This document shows, piece by piece, positions 51,623 through 60,455 of a stretch of DNA of 64,000 nucleotides. The notes under the pieces are model-generated. The model saw nothing but the letters and a program-made list of their open reading frames with translations, was not told the DNA's origin and did no database searches. Position 1 is the stretch's first letter, and the number at the start of each line of letters is the position of its first letter. This DNA is from a virus: the IMG/VR virus record IMGVR_UViG_3300047564_002155, positions 62,001 through 126,000 of that record; one strand, written 5' to 3'. The translations under genes and the position numbers were made by a program.

Positions 51623-52759
51623 ATGGCTAAAAAAGTAGAATCATCTCGTGATGAACTATCTTCAATTCTAGCTGCTAATCTCAACAAGAAGTTTAAGTCC
51701 GCCCACAAGGTGGCTTTCTTCTTGGATGGGTCAGAACAAACCCCTACCGATTTGGATGAGTGGGTTTCAACTGGCTCACCGATGTTAGACCTCGCCATTG
51801 CAAACCGACCCCACGGCGGTTTGCCGGTGGGTCGCATTACCGAGATTACGGGCTTGGAAGGAAGTGGTAAATCACTACTCGCAGCTCACGCTATTGCAGA
51901 TACTCAAAAGAAGGGTGGACTTGGTGTTTATATTGACACCGAGAACGCACTGAACCAAGAGTTTCTTGAGGCGATTGGAGTTGACATCAAAAAGATGTTG
52001 TATGTTCCATTGGAAACCGTGGAAGACATCTTTGAAGCAATTGATTCTATCATTGAATCAGTCCGTGCCGCCGATGGTGAAAAGAAGAAATTGGTAACTA
52101 TTGTAGTTGACTCCGTTGCCGGGGCTTCTACAAAAGTTGAAATTTCTGCTGACTACGACCAAGCTGGATACGCAACTCAAAAAGCTATTATTATTTCTAA
52201 AGCGATGAGAAAGGTCACGAACTTGATTGGTCGTGAACGAATCTCTCTAATCTTTACAAACCAACTTCGTACTCGTTTGGGTGTATCTTTTGGTGACCCT
52301 TGGACAACAAGTGGTGGTAAGGCAATCGCATTCCACTCATCGTGTCGTATCCGACTCAAACAAATGGGTCAGTTGAAAGCAAAGGTTGGTGGTGTAGACC
52401 AAGTAGTAGGTATTAAGACTCGTGCTCAAGTGATTAAAAATCGTATGGGTCCACCTCTCCGTTCTATTGATTACGATATCTACTTTGATAGTGGTATTGA
52501 CAATTATGGTTCGTGGTTGGAAATGATGAAGACCTACAAACTTGTAAATCAGACAGGCGCTTGGTATACCTATGTAGATACTGAAACTGGCGAAGAAATT
52601 AAGTTCCAAGCCAAGAACTTTGAAGAAATGATGGAGTCACGACCAGAACTGAAAGAGTCAATCTATCAGAAAATTTGTGATACTTACATTATGTCTTACA
52701 AAGAGTCAAGTGCTGAATCAAACATTGATAATATTGAAGTAACCGATTTTGATGATTAG
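51623..52759 (+). CDS. uvsX: RecA-like recombinase UvsX
   Basis: A 378-residue RecA/UvsX strand-exchange ATPase. Walker A is GLEGSGKS (residues 77-84 region), Walker B is LVTIVVDSVAG, with ISLIFTNQLRTRLGVSFGDP as the L2-proximal segment and TSGGKAIAFHSSCRIRLKQM downstream. Length matches T4 UvsX (391). It forms filaments on single-stranded DNA coated by the upstream gene product. The next gene overlaps its stop by eight bases. Confidence 0.93.
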   Translation: MAKKVESSRDELSSILAANLNKKFKSAHKVAFFLDGSEQTPTDLDEWVSTGSPMLDLAIANRPHGGLPVGRITEITGLEGSGKSLLAAHAIADTQKKGGLGVYIDTENALNQEFLEAIGVDIKKMLYVPLETVEDIFEAIDSIIESVRAADGEKKKLVTIVVDSVAGASTKVEISADYDQAGYATQKAIIISKAMRKVTNLIGRERISLIFTNQLRTRLGVSFGDPWTTSGGKAIAFHSSCRIRLKQMGQLKAKVGGVDQVVGIKTRAQVIKNRMGPPLRSIDYDIYFDSGIDNYGSWLEMMKTYKLVNQTGAWYTYVDTETGEEIKFQAKNFEEMMESRPELKESIYQKICDTYIMSYKESSAESNIDNIEVTDFDD

Positions 52760-53798
52760 TAAATACGCAGAACTCCTTAAAGAAGTTAAGAAAGAACATT
52801 TAGAGGTTAAAGATGAACACCTAAATGATAGAGTGCTTATTGTAGATGGGCTGAATCAGTTTATTCGTGTCTTTGGGGCAGTTCCTGCGTTAAATGACGA
52901 TGGTGAACACTGTGGTGGTATAACAGGTTTCTTGTTATCCACCGCAGCCTCCATCCGAACTCTTAAACCAACTCGTGTAGTTGTTGTATTTGATGGTAAG
53001 GGTGGTTCCCAGCGTAGAAAATCAAAATATAGTGGTTATAAAGAGGGTCGTACTGGTCTTACCAAAATCAACCGATTGGCTGGTTATGAAGACTTGGAAG
53101 ACCAACAACAATCAATGCGATATCAGTTCTCACGACTGATTGAATACCTACAAGTATTGCCGGTATCATTAACATATATTGACCACGTTGAAGCGGATGA
53201 TATCATTGCATATCTTGCAAATCATTATTTCCAAAAAGAAGTAGTAATTGTATCATCCGATAAGGATTTTCTTCAATTGGTAAATCCACGAATTAAAGTG
53301 TGGTCTTCTAATAAAAAGAAAATGTATGATGAGTCATTAGTTAGACAAGAATATGGTGTAATACCACAAAATCTTGTATTTTATCGTGTTCTAACCGGAG
53401 ACGCTTCTGATAATATCAAAGGTGTTAAAGGTGTTGGTGATAAAACCATAGAGTCTAAAATGTCATTCTTAAATAATGGTGAATTAGAGTTAGATGAGTT
53501 TATAAACGAATGTTCTAATGTAGATGAAAAGTTATCAAAAAAATTGATGGATAACATAGATGTTATACGAATGAACTTTGACCTTATGCAGCTACGAGAC
53601 CCTGAAATTGCATCATCTATAAAATCTAATGTTAGAGCCATTATGGATAATGGGACCAATCAATTGGATATGATTGAGTTTAAGAAAATGTTTATGGGTG
53701 ATAAATTATATACCGCTTTTGCTGATGTTGATTCTTGGTTAAGAAATTCTTTTCTAAATTTAGATACCCTCATTAAGAAGCATTTAAATGGTAAATGA
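52752..53798 (+). CDS. rnh: 5'-3' exonuclease/RNase H (FEN-like)
   Basis: A 348-residue 5' nuclease that removes RNA primers and flaps. RVLIVDGLNQFIRVFGAV, VVVVFDGKGGSQRRKSKYS, then HVEADDIIAYLAN, VSSDKDFLQLV and TGDASDNIKGVKGVGDKT give the acidic metal-binding clusters and the helix-3-turn-helix of the family. T4 RNase H is 305 aa. The ATG at 52752 overlaps the uvsX stop; a TTG at 52749 is less likely. Confidence 0.9.
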   Translation: MISKYAELLKEVKKEHLEVKDEHLNDRVLIVDGLNQFIRVFGAVPALNDDGEHCGGITGFLLSTAASIRTLKPTRVVVVFDGKGGSQRRKSKYSGYKEGRTGLTKINRLAGYEDLEDQQQSMRYQFSRLIEYLQVLPVSLTYIDHVEADDIIAYLANHYFQKEVVIVSSDKDFLQLVNPRIKVWSSNKKKMYDESLVRQEYGVIPQNLVFYRVLTGDASDNIKGVKGVGDKTIESKMSFLNNGELELDEFINECSNVDEKLSKKLMDNIDVIRMNFDLMQLRDPEIASSIKSNVRAIMDNGTNQLDMIEFKKMFMGDKLYTAFADVDSWLRNSFLNLDTLIKKHLNGK

Positions 53799-54330
53799 TT
53801 TTGATACACGAGTTTGGTATGGGTCAATACAATACGGACCATTCTCCGCTACTAATTGGTTTTCAATTGGTGGTGTAGAACACCCATTATTTAAAACTCT
53901 AATATCAAGGATAAAATCTGAAGTATCGGAAGTATATAACTTTGAGTTATACACTATGGGTGGTATTTTAGAAGATTGGATGAGCTGGGATGTTGACTTT
54001 GCTTTAATAGGTGAATACAAACCAGAACTAATTAAAAAGTGTTTTGAGGGTATTGTTGGTATAGCGTTTGATTTACATTTGTATGTGGATTTACAATATC
54101 AAGAAAAATTATGGCGAATTGATGAATTCTCAAAAACAGGTCAACTAAACGAAATACACGAAAACTACGAATTATCAAACTATTTTGTAAGAGATGGTCA
54201 GATTGAAGACCTCAGCCACTATCAATTGGTTGATGGAATCTACAAGCGTAATGTAATATATCCATTTCCAAAACACATTGAAAAATATGCAGAAGGTTAT
54301 GTTTATAAATCACCACTTCGTTTGGTTTAA
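53788..54330 (+). CDS. Unrecognised protein, possibly nucleotidyltransferase-like
   Basis: A 180-residue protein overlapping the previous gene by 11 nt. YTMGGILEDWMSWDVDFALI near residue 60 has the Gly-Gly...Asp-x-Asp layout of small nucleotidyltransferase folds, but the match is weak and the rest (HLYVDLQYQEKLWRIDEFSK) does not help. It may bind or modify nucleotides; otherwise unknown. Part of the replication operon. Confidence 0.55.
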   Translation: MVNDFDTRVWYGSIQYGPFSATNWFSIGGVEHPLFKTLISRIKSEVSEVYNFELYTMGGILEDWMSWDVDFALIGEYKPELIKKCFEGIVGIAFDLHLYVDLQYQEKLWRIDEFSKTGQLNEIHENYELSNYFVRDGQIEDLSHYQLVDGIYKRNVIYPFPKHIEKYAEGYVYKSPLRLV

Positions 54331-54333
54331 GAT

Positions 54334-54364
54334 TTGGATAATTCAAAATAAAGTCGTATATTAG
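54334..54364 (+). promoter_or_regulatory. Bacteroidota-type promoter, leaderless helicase
   Basis: TTG (54334-54336), 20 nt, TATATTAG (54357-54364). The spacer contains TTCAAAA and ends GTCG. The ATG at 54370 begins 5 nt after the box. The first 29 nt match the site at 61303 at all but one position. Confidence 0.8.
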
Positions 54365-54369
54365 TGTCT

Positions 54370-55728
54370 ATGGAAAAATTCGGAAGTAAATACGGAACCT
54401 CGTTCCAAAATAAAATTATATCGGCGCTGTTAGGTGATAGGAGTTTTTCTCGCCAAGTATTTGACATCCTAAAACCAGAATACTTTGATTCAGAATCATC
54501 GGAGTGGCTGGTTCGTGAGGTTATGTCTTATGTTGAAGAATACGAAAAACTACCAACGCTGGATGTGTTGAAAGTCCGAATCAATACCATAGATAGGGAT
54601 GTTCTAAAAACAACTGTTGTAGACACACTTAAATTTGCGTGGAATCACCTTGAAAGTGATGACTTGGAGTATGTTAAAGAACAAACCCTTGACTTTTGTA
54701 AAAATCAATGTATTAAGAATGCTATCCTTGATTCCGTAGAGTTATTAGAACAAGGTAAGTATGAAGTGATTAAAAAGAAAGTTGATGATGCTATGAAAGC
54801 AGGTCAAGATTCTGATTTAGGTCACGAATACAAAACTATGATTACTGAACGATACGAAGATTCTATCAGAAATGTAGTATCAACGGGATGGCAGGTTATT
54901 GATGAAATTACGCAAGGTGGTTTTGGAAAAGGTGAGTTGGTTTTATTTGCCGCCCCTCCTGGCATCGGTAAGTCGTGGTCTTTAGTTAACATCGGCGTGG
55001 CGGCTATGAAATTAGGTAAGACTGTGGCTCACTACACCCTTGAATTAAATGAAGGGTATGTAGGACAAAGATACGATGCTGTTTTGAGTAAGATTGCAGT
55101 TGCAAATCTGAAATACAATATGGAAGATGTTAAAAAATCAGTTACGAGTGTAAAAGGAGACCTGATTGTAAAACATTACCCAACCAAAACCGCCAGCGTG
55201 ACTTCATTGAAAGCCCATATGGATAAGATGATTTTACAAGGTAAAAAACCTGATGTTGTAATAGTGGACTACGCTGACCTACTTCGTGGACCATCAAATA
55301 AGGAACGACACGAAGAATTAGAGACTATTTTTGAAGACTTGAGGGGTATGGCTGGTGAGTATGAAGTCCCTATCTATACAGCATCTCAAATCAATCGTAG
55401 TGGAGCAGAAGATGACATTATTACAGGCACAAAAATCGCAGGTTCATTCTCCAAAATGATGACTGCTGACTTTGTAGTATCCCTTTCTCGTAAGATTGAA
55501 GACAAACTTGCTGGGACAGGAAGATGGCACGTTATTAAGAATCGTTTTGGTCCTGATGGTATGACTTTCCCATCAAAAGCTAACTTCTCTACGGGCGAAA
55601 TTTCCATCTATAATGAAGATTCCATTTCTGGTCAACAAACCAAAAAAGAGATGAAAGGTGGGGAGAGTTTAGTAAGAAAAGAACTTGCTCAAAAATATAA
55701 AGAAATGAAGGGTGAAATAGATTTTTAA
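54370..55728 (+). CDS. 41: Replicative DNA helicase (DnaB/T4 gp41 type)
   Basis: A 452-residue hexameric helicase that unwinds DNA at the fork. The N-terminal 150 residues are helical (primase-binding type). Walker A is APPGIGKS (about residues 195-202), Walker B PDVVIVDYADLLRGP, with YTASQINRSG as the DnaB-type motif and a C-terminal Lys-rich tail. The ATG at 54370 is preferred over a GTG at 54364, which overlaps the promoter box. Confidence 0.92.
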   Translation: MEKFGSKYGTSFQNKIISALLGDRSFSRQVFDILKPEYFDSESSEWLVREVMSYVEEYEKLPTLDVLKVRINTIDRDVLKTTVVDTLKFAWNHLESDDLEYVKEQTLDFCKNQCIKNAILDSVELLEQGKYEVIKKKVDDAMKAGQDSDLGHEYKTMITERYEDSIRNVVSTGWQVIDEITQGGFGKGELVLFAAPPGIGKSWSLVNIGVAAMKLGKTVAHYTLELNEGYVGQRYDAVLSKIAVANLKYNMEDVKKSVTSVKGDLIVKHYPTKTASVTSLKAHMDKMILQGKKPDVVIVDYADLLRGPSNKERHEELETIFEDLRGMAGEYEVPIYTASQINRSGAEDDIITGTKIAGSFSKMMTADFVVSLSRKIEDKLAGTGRWHVIKNRFGPDGMTFPSKANFSTGEISIYNEDSISGQQTKKEMKGGESLVRKELAQKYKEMKGEIDF

Positions 55729-55785
55729 CTACTATGTATATTCACCCACACCAAAATATGTCTAACAATTTAACGGAGAAATCGC

Positions 55786-56778
55786 ATGTCACTATTTGAT
55801 GAACGAATCCCATACAAACCCTTTGAGTATCCTGTTTACTATACCGAAGGTTGGCTGAAACAAGCTCAAGCATTCTGGCTACACACCGAAATCCCAATGC
55901 AAGGGGATGTGAAAGATTGGAATGAAAATATGTCAGTTTCCGAAAAAAACTTGGTAGGAAACATTCTTTTAGGATTCGCTCAAACTGAATGTGCTGTCTC
56001 TGATTATTGGACTACAATGGTAACCAATTGGTTTCCAAAGCACGAAATCAAACAAATGGCTATGATGTTTGGTTCACAAGAAACTATTCACGCTACGGCT
56101 TACTCATATTTAAACGAAACTCTTGGTCTTGAAGACTTTGAAGCGTTCCTACACGAGCCCGCTACTGCTGAAAAGTTTGAATTGTTGATTCAGACCAAAG
56201 CAGAGTACAACCACGAAGATTTAAAGTGGAACAAAGACGCACGAGAGGATGTTGCTCGTTCACTTGCAATCTTCTCCGCTTTTGCAGAAGGTGTATCACT
56301 TTACTCATCATTTGCGGTTCTTTACTCATTCCAAATGAGAAATCTTTTGAAGGGTATTGGTCAACAAATGAAGTGGTCGGTTCGTGATGAATCACTACAC
56401 TCAAAAATGGGATGCCAACTTTTCAGACATATGTGTGATGAGTTTCCTGGTCTGAAGGGTGATGTTAGAGATTCAGTTATTGAAGCAGCTGAGCTAATTG
56501 TAAAGTTGGAAGAAAACTTTATTGACAAAATGTTTGAAATGGGTGACCTTGAAAATCTTAACTCAAAAGATTTAAAAAACTTCATCCGTAAGCGTGCTAA
56601 TGAAAAATTAGTGGAGTTGGGATACGAACCTCACTTCAACTACGAAAAGGAATCTGCTGATGAATTAGAGTGGTTCTATCACTTAACAGGTGGTTTGACT
56701 CATACCGACTTCTTTGCACTCCGACCAACCGATTACTCCAAGGCTAACGAGGGTGAAAATTGGGATGATATATTCTAA
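55786..56778 (+). CDS. nrdB: Ribonucleotide reductase small subunit (R2)
   Basis: A 330-residue R2 protein that houses the di-metal centre and tyrosyl radical. Ligands line up with E. coli spacing: Glu68 (FAQTECAV), Glu99 and His102 (SQETIHATAY), Glu168 (FAEGVSL), Glu202 and His205 (DESLH). The radical Tyr is Tyr106, seven residues after Glu99, as Tyr122 follows Glu115 in E. coli. The first ligand is Glu rather than the usual Asp84 equivalent. ACGGAG precedes the ATG. It is in one operon with the MazG-like and nrdA genes. Confidence 0.95.
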   Translation: MSLFDERIPYKPFEYPVYYTEGWLKQAQAFWLHTEIPMQGDVKDWNENMSVSEKNLVGNILLGFAQTECAVSDYWTTMVTNWFPKHEIKQMAMMFGSQETIHATAYSYLNETLGLEDFEAFLHEPATAEKFELLIQTKAEYNHEDLKWNKDAREDVARSLAIFSAFAEGVSLYSSFAVLYSFQMRNLLKGIGQQMKWSVRDESLHSKMGCQLFRHMCDEFPGLKGDVRDSVIEAAELIVKLEENFIDKMFEMGDLENLNSKDLKNFIRKRANEKLVELGYEPHFNYEKESADELEWFYHLTGGLTHTDFFALRPTDYSKANEGENWDDIF

Positions 56779-56787
56779 ATAAATTAT

Positions 56788-57096
56788 ATGAAAACATTTG
56801 ATGAACTAATTGAAAACATCACTCAATGGGCTGATGATAAGGGAATCCTATCCCAAGAAAATGCTCCAAAACAATCTATGAAGGTTGTAGAGGAGTTAGG
56901 AGAAACGATGGGAGCAATCCTAAAAAGTAAAGATGAAGAAATTAAAGATGGATTGGGTGATACTTTTGTCACTTTGATTATTCTGTCTAAACAATTAGGA
57001 TACGAACCATCCGAATGTTTAGAAGCTGCGTGGAATGAAATCAAAGACCGAAAAGGTAAAACTCAAAACGGAATTTTTGTAAAAGAGGAAAACTAA
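56788..57096 (+). CDS. mazG: MazG-like nucleotide pyrophosphohydrolase
   Basis: A 102-residue all-alpha hydrolase. KVVEELGETMGAI gives the EExxE metal-binding motif, and DGLGDTFVTLIILSKQLGYE the second acidic helix. These enzymes split nucleoside triphosphates to monophosphates and are frequent in phages. It lies between the ribonucleotide reductase subunits, pointing to nucleotide-pool control. TAATG overlap with nrdA. Confidence 0.85.
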   Translation: MKTFDELIENITQWADDKGILSQENAPKQSMKVVEELGETMGAILKSKDEEIKDGLGDTFVTLIILSKQLGYEPSECLEAAWNEIKDRKGKTQNGIFVKEEN

Positions 57097-58883
57097 TGGC
57101 TAAGAATTATGGTGAAGAGCTAGGGTGGGAACTTGGTGTAGATTTCCCAATTTGGGGTAATACTGAAATTTATGTTAAAACAATCTCAAAGGGATACTTA
57201 CTCGCAGGAGAAACCCCAAAAGACGCATATTGGAGGGTATCAACCGCTGTTGCACGCAGGTTGGGTAAACCTCATCTTGCTAGCAAGTTTTTTGATTATA
57301 TTTGGCGTGGCTGGCTTAACCTTGCTACTCCTGTACTTTCTAATACTGGCACCGATAGGGGTCTTCCGATATCTTGTTTCGGTATTGATGTCGGTGATTC
57401 AATCCAAGAAATTGGTACGAAAAACCTTGAAATGATGCTACTCGCCAAACACGGTGGCGGTGTTGGTATTGGTGTAAATCAGATTAGAGCGGCTGGTAGT
57501 AAAATCACCGGAAACGGAACATCTGATGGTGTAGTTCCATTTTGTAAAATCTACGACTCAACGATTCTCGCTACAAGCCAAGGGTCAGTTCGTAGGGGAG
57601 CTGCTTCAATCAACCTAAACATTGAACACGGTGATTTTGATGAGTGGATTGAAATTCGTGAACCAAAGGGTGATGTAAACCGCCAGTCTTTGAACCTACA
57701 CCAAGCGGTAATCATCGGTGATAAGTTTATGAGAAAACTTGAAGAGGGTGACGCTGAAGCAAGACGCAAGTGGGGTAAGGTTCTTCAAAAGAGAAAAGCT
57801 ACTGGCGAACCTTATATTATGTTTAAGGGTAATGTAAACAAGAACAACCCCGAAGCATACAAACAAAATGGGTTGAAAGTCTTTATGACTAACATTTGTT
57901 CGGAGATTACACTTCACACGGATGAATCACACTCTTTTGTATGTTGTTTATCATCAGTCAATTTGGCTAAATACGATGAGTGGAAAGACACCGACCTTAT
58001 CTACACCGCAATTTGGTTTTTGGATGGTGTATTGGAAGAATTCATTCAGAGAGCCAAGAATATGAGAGGATTTGAAAATTCTATCCGTTCTGCTGAAAAG
58101 GGCCGTGCTTTAGGACTTGGAGTTCTTGGATGGCATACTTACTTACAACAACGAGGTCTACCATTTGAAGGTCTACAAGGTCAGTTTGAAACTCGTAGAA
58201 TTTTTTCTGGCATTCGTATTGAAGCTGAAAGAGCAAGTAGAGATATGGCTGAAGAATATGGTGAACCACTATGGTGTGTTGGTACGGGTATGAGAAATAC
58301 TCACTTGATGGCTATCGCTCCGACTGTATCAAACTCAAAATTGAGTGGTAATGTATCTGCTGGAATTGAACCTTGGGCTGCAAATGTATTTACGGAACAA
58401 ACCGCTAAAGGAACTTTTATTCGTAGAAACCCTGAATTGGAAAAGGTATTCCGTAAAATTGGTATCAACAATAAAGATACTTGGGATAAAATTTTACAAG
58501 ATGGTGGTTCAGTTCAAGATATTGCTGAATTAGACAATTGGGGATACCTCAATGGTAAGTTAACCAATCGTTCAGATATGACCGAATCTAATTTTCAAAA
58601 TAAAGAAATTGATTGGGTAAAGGATGTATTCAAAACATTCAAAGAAATTAACCAATTAGATTTGGTAAAACAAGCTGGAATTCGCCAACAATATGTGGAC
58701 CAATCGGTTTCTCTAAATCTGGCGTTTCCATCTCAAGCAACTCCAAAGTGGATTAACCAAGTCCATATGGAAGCTTGGAAGCAGGGAATTAAAACCTTGT
58801 ATTATATGAGAACGGAGTCGGTTCTTCGTGGTGATATCGCTATAAAAGCTACCGACCCTGATTGTTTAAGTTGTGATGGATAG
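57096..58883 (+). CDS. nrdA: Ribonucleotide reductase large subunit (R1)
   Basis: A 595-residue R1 subunit. It lacks the N-terminal ATP-cone regulatory domain of full-length NrdA (E. coli 761 aa). TPVLSNTGTDRGLPISCFGI, HGGGVGIGVNQIRAAGS, TNICSEITL, FVCCLSSVNLAK and TVSNSKLSGNVSAGIEPW are R1 signatures, including the substrate-site Cys. The C-terminal DCLSCDG provides the redox pair (Cys590, Cys593) for re-reduction. It works with the upstream R2. Loss of the ATP cone suggests relaxed dATP inhibition (inference). Confidence 0.94.
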   Translation: MAKNYGEELGWELGVDFPIWGNTEIYVKTISKGYLLAGETPKDAYWRVSTAVARRLGKPHLASKFFDYIWRGWLNLATPVLSNTGTDRGLPISCFGIDVGDSIQEIGTKNLEMMLLAKHGGGVGIGVNQIRAAGSKITGNGTSDGVVPFCKIYDSTILATSQGSVRRGAASINLNIEHGDFDEWIEIREPKGDVNRQSLNLHQAVIIGDKFMRKLEEGDAEARRKWGKVLQKRKATGEPYIMFKGNVNKNNPEAYKQNGLKVFMTNICSEITLHTDESHSFVCCLSSVNLAKYDEWKDTDLIYTAIWFLDGVLEEFIQRAKNMRGFENSIRSAEKGRALGLGVLGWHTYLQQRGLPFEGLQGQFETRRIFSGIRIEAERASRDMAEEYGEPLWCVGTGMRNTHLMAIAPTVSNSKLSGNVSAGIEPWAANVFTEQTAKGTFIRRNPELEKVFRKIGINNKDTWDKILQDGGSVQDIAELDNWGYLNGKLTNRSDMTESNFQNKEIDWVKDVFKTFKEINQLDLVKQAGIRQQYVDQSVSLNLAFPSQATPKWINQVHMEAWKQGIKTLYYMRTESVLRGDIAIKATDPDCLSCDG

Positions 58884-58893
58884 AGATATAAAA

Positions 58894-59892
58894 ATGAAAC
58901 ATAAAGTAGAATATGTTTGGTTAGATGGTTATAAGCCAGAACCAAACCTCCGCTCTAAAACAAAGATTGTAGATGGTGCTGGTGGGTTGAAATTAGAAGA
59001 TTTGCCTGAATGGGGATTTGATGGTTCATCAACCCAACAGGCGGAAGGACACTTTTCGGATTGTCTTCTAAAACCTGTAAAGTTGGTGATAGACCCACAA
59101 CGAACCAATGGTTGGATTGTATTGTGTGAAGTTCTGAATCCAGATGGAACACCACACCCATCAAATATGAGAGCACACTTGGAAGACCATCCAAATAATT
59201 GGTATGGGTTTGAGCAAGAATACACTTTTGTAGAAGATGGTAGACCGGTCGGATTCCCCAAAGATGGATACCCTGCACCACAAGGACAATACTATTGTGG
59301 AGTTGGTGGTGGATTGGTATCTGCAAGAAATGTAGTTGAAGAACACTTGGTTGTGTGTTTAGCTGCAGGATTAGATATTACCGGTATCAACGCTGAAGTG
59401 ATGTTGGGGCAATGGGAGTTCCAAGTTATGGGTAAGGGTAATAAGGATGCTTGCGACCAATTGTGGATTGCAAGATACTTTCTACATAGAATTTCCGAAG
59501 ACTATGATTTTAAAGTAGAGTTTCATCCAAAACCAATGGTTGGTGATTGGAATGGTTCCGGTCTACATACTAACTTCTCAACCAAAGAAATGAGAGAAGT
59601 AGGTGGTAAAGAACTATTTGATAATATCTTTTCAGCATTTGAAAGAAACCATATCAAGCACATTGCAAACTATGGTTCATCAAACGAAATGAGATTGACC
59701 GGTAGACACGAAACTCAATCAATTGATAAGTTCAGTTGGGGAGTTTCGGATAGAGGTTCTTCTATCCGAGTTCCACAAGCAACTGCTAAAGAGTGGATTG
59801 GTTACTTGGAAGATAGAAGACCTGCGTCAAACGCTGACCCCTACCGAATCGTAAGGGTTATTGAACAATCTTTGAAAGAGGTAAATTTATGA
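58894..59892 (+). CDS. glnA: Glutamine synthetase, type II
   Basis: A 332-residue enzyme making glutamine from glutamate, ammonia and ATP. MKHKVEYVWLDGYKPEP, LPEWGFDGSSTQQAEGHFSD, YGFEQEYTF, GINAEVMLGQWEFQV and HPKPMVGDWNGSGLHTNFST match type II (beta-grasp plus catalytic domain) enzymes of eukaryotes and some bacteria. All active-site blocks look intact. The ATG at 58894 matches the family N-terminus; earlier GTG/ATG codons at 58873 and 58876 overlap nrdA. It overlaps the next gene by four bases. Phage-encoded glutamine synthetase is unusual; it may support nucleotide synthesis. Confidence 0.92.
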   Translation: MKHKVEYVWLDGYKPEPNLRSKTKIVDGAGGLKLEDLPEWGFDGSSTQQAEGHFSDCLLKPVKLVIDPQRTNGWIVLCEVLNPDGTPHPSNMRAHLEDHPNNWYGFEQEYTFVEDGRPVGFPKDGYPAPQGQYYCGVGGGLVSARNVVEEHLVVCLAAGLDITGINAEVMLGQWEFQVMGKGNKDACDQLWIARYFLHRISEDYDFKVEFHPKPMVGDWNGSGLHTNFSTKEMREVGGKELFDNIFSAFERNHIKHIANYGSSNEMRLTGRHETQSIDKFSWGVSDRGSSIRVPQATAKEWIGYLEDRRPASNADPYRIVRVIEQSLKEVNL

Positions 59893-60455
59893 TTATTATT
59901 GATAATTTTATTAAAGACCAAGAGTTTCTAAACAAGATTAGAAACGACAAAACTTTTTTTGATACAAAAGGATATCATTGGTGGGATGGTTGGTGGAGTT
60001 CTCCAGCGGATACTATCAAAAAACAATTGATTGAGTATATTTGGAGAGATAATTGTCCACCGGACCACATCTATGAATTGTATGGGTTTGAGTATTGGAT
60101 TGGAACGTATTCAGCATCCGAAGTTGGTGATGGTAATACTGACAATCTAAATATGCACTTTGATAAAGATGAGTTTTGGTTCAAAGAGACTGGTGAGTTA
60201 CGAGTCCCTATTATGGGTACGGTTTTCTATCCGTGGGAACACGATATTGATGGTGGATACCTTGAAGTATTTTCAAAAGAAGGTGAAGAGCCAGAACGAA
60301 TTGCTGCCGTTCCAAATAGGTTGATTATTTTTCCTGCTGGAAAGTATCCACATAAAGTTACTCAAGTGACTCGTGGAACCAGATACGCAATTGCAATTAA
60401 TTTGTGGGATGTTCTACCGTCTGGAGTTTCCAACGGGCAAATGATGTATGAATGA
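59889..60455 (+). CDS. 2-oxoglutarate/Fe(II) dioxygenase
   Basis: A 188-residue dioxygenase. Iron ligands: LNMHFDKDE (His90, Asp92) and YPHKVTQVTRGTRYAI (His155), with the 2-oxoglutarate Arg165 ten residues after the distal His. DGGYLEVF lies between, as in P4H-like enzymes. It differs clearly from the two cassette enzymes at 28-31 kb. Neighbouring genes are glutamine synthetase and Mom-like DNA-modification genes, so a nucleotide, DNA or amino-acid substrate is possible; the substrate cannot be read. Confidence 0.82.
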   Translation: MIIIDNFIKDQEFLNKIRNDKTFFDTKGYHWWDGWWSSPADTIKKQLIEYIWRDNCPPDHIYELYGFEYWIGTYSASEVGDGNTDNLNMHFDKDEFWFKETGELRVPIMGTVFYPWEHDIDGGYLEVFSKEGEEPERIAAVPNRLIIFPAGKYPHKVTQVTRGTRYAIAINLWDVLPSGVSNGQMMYE

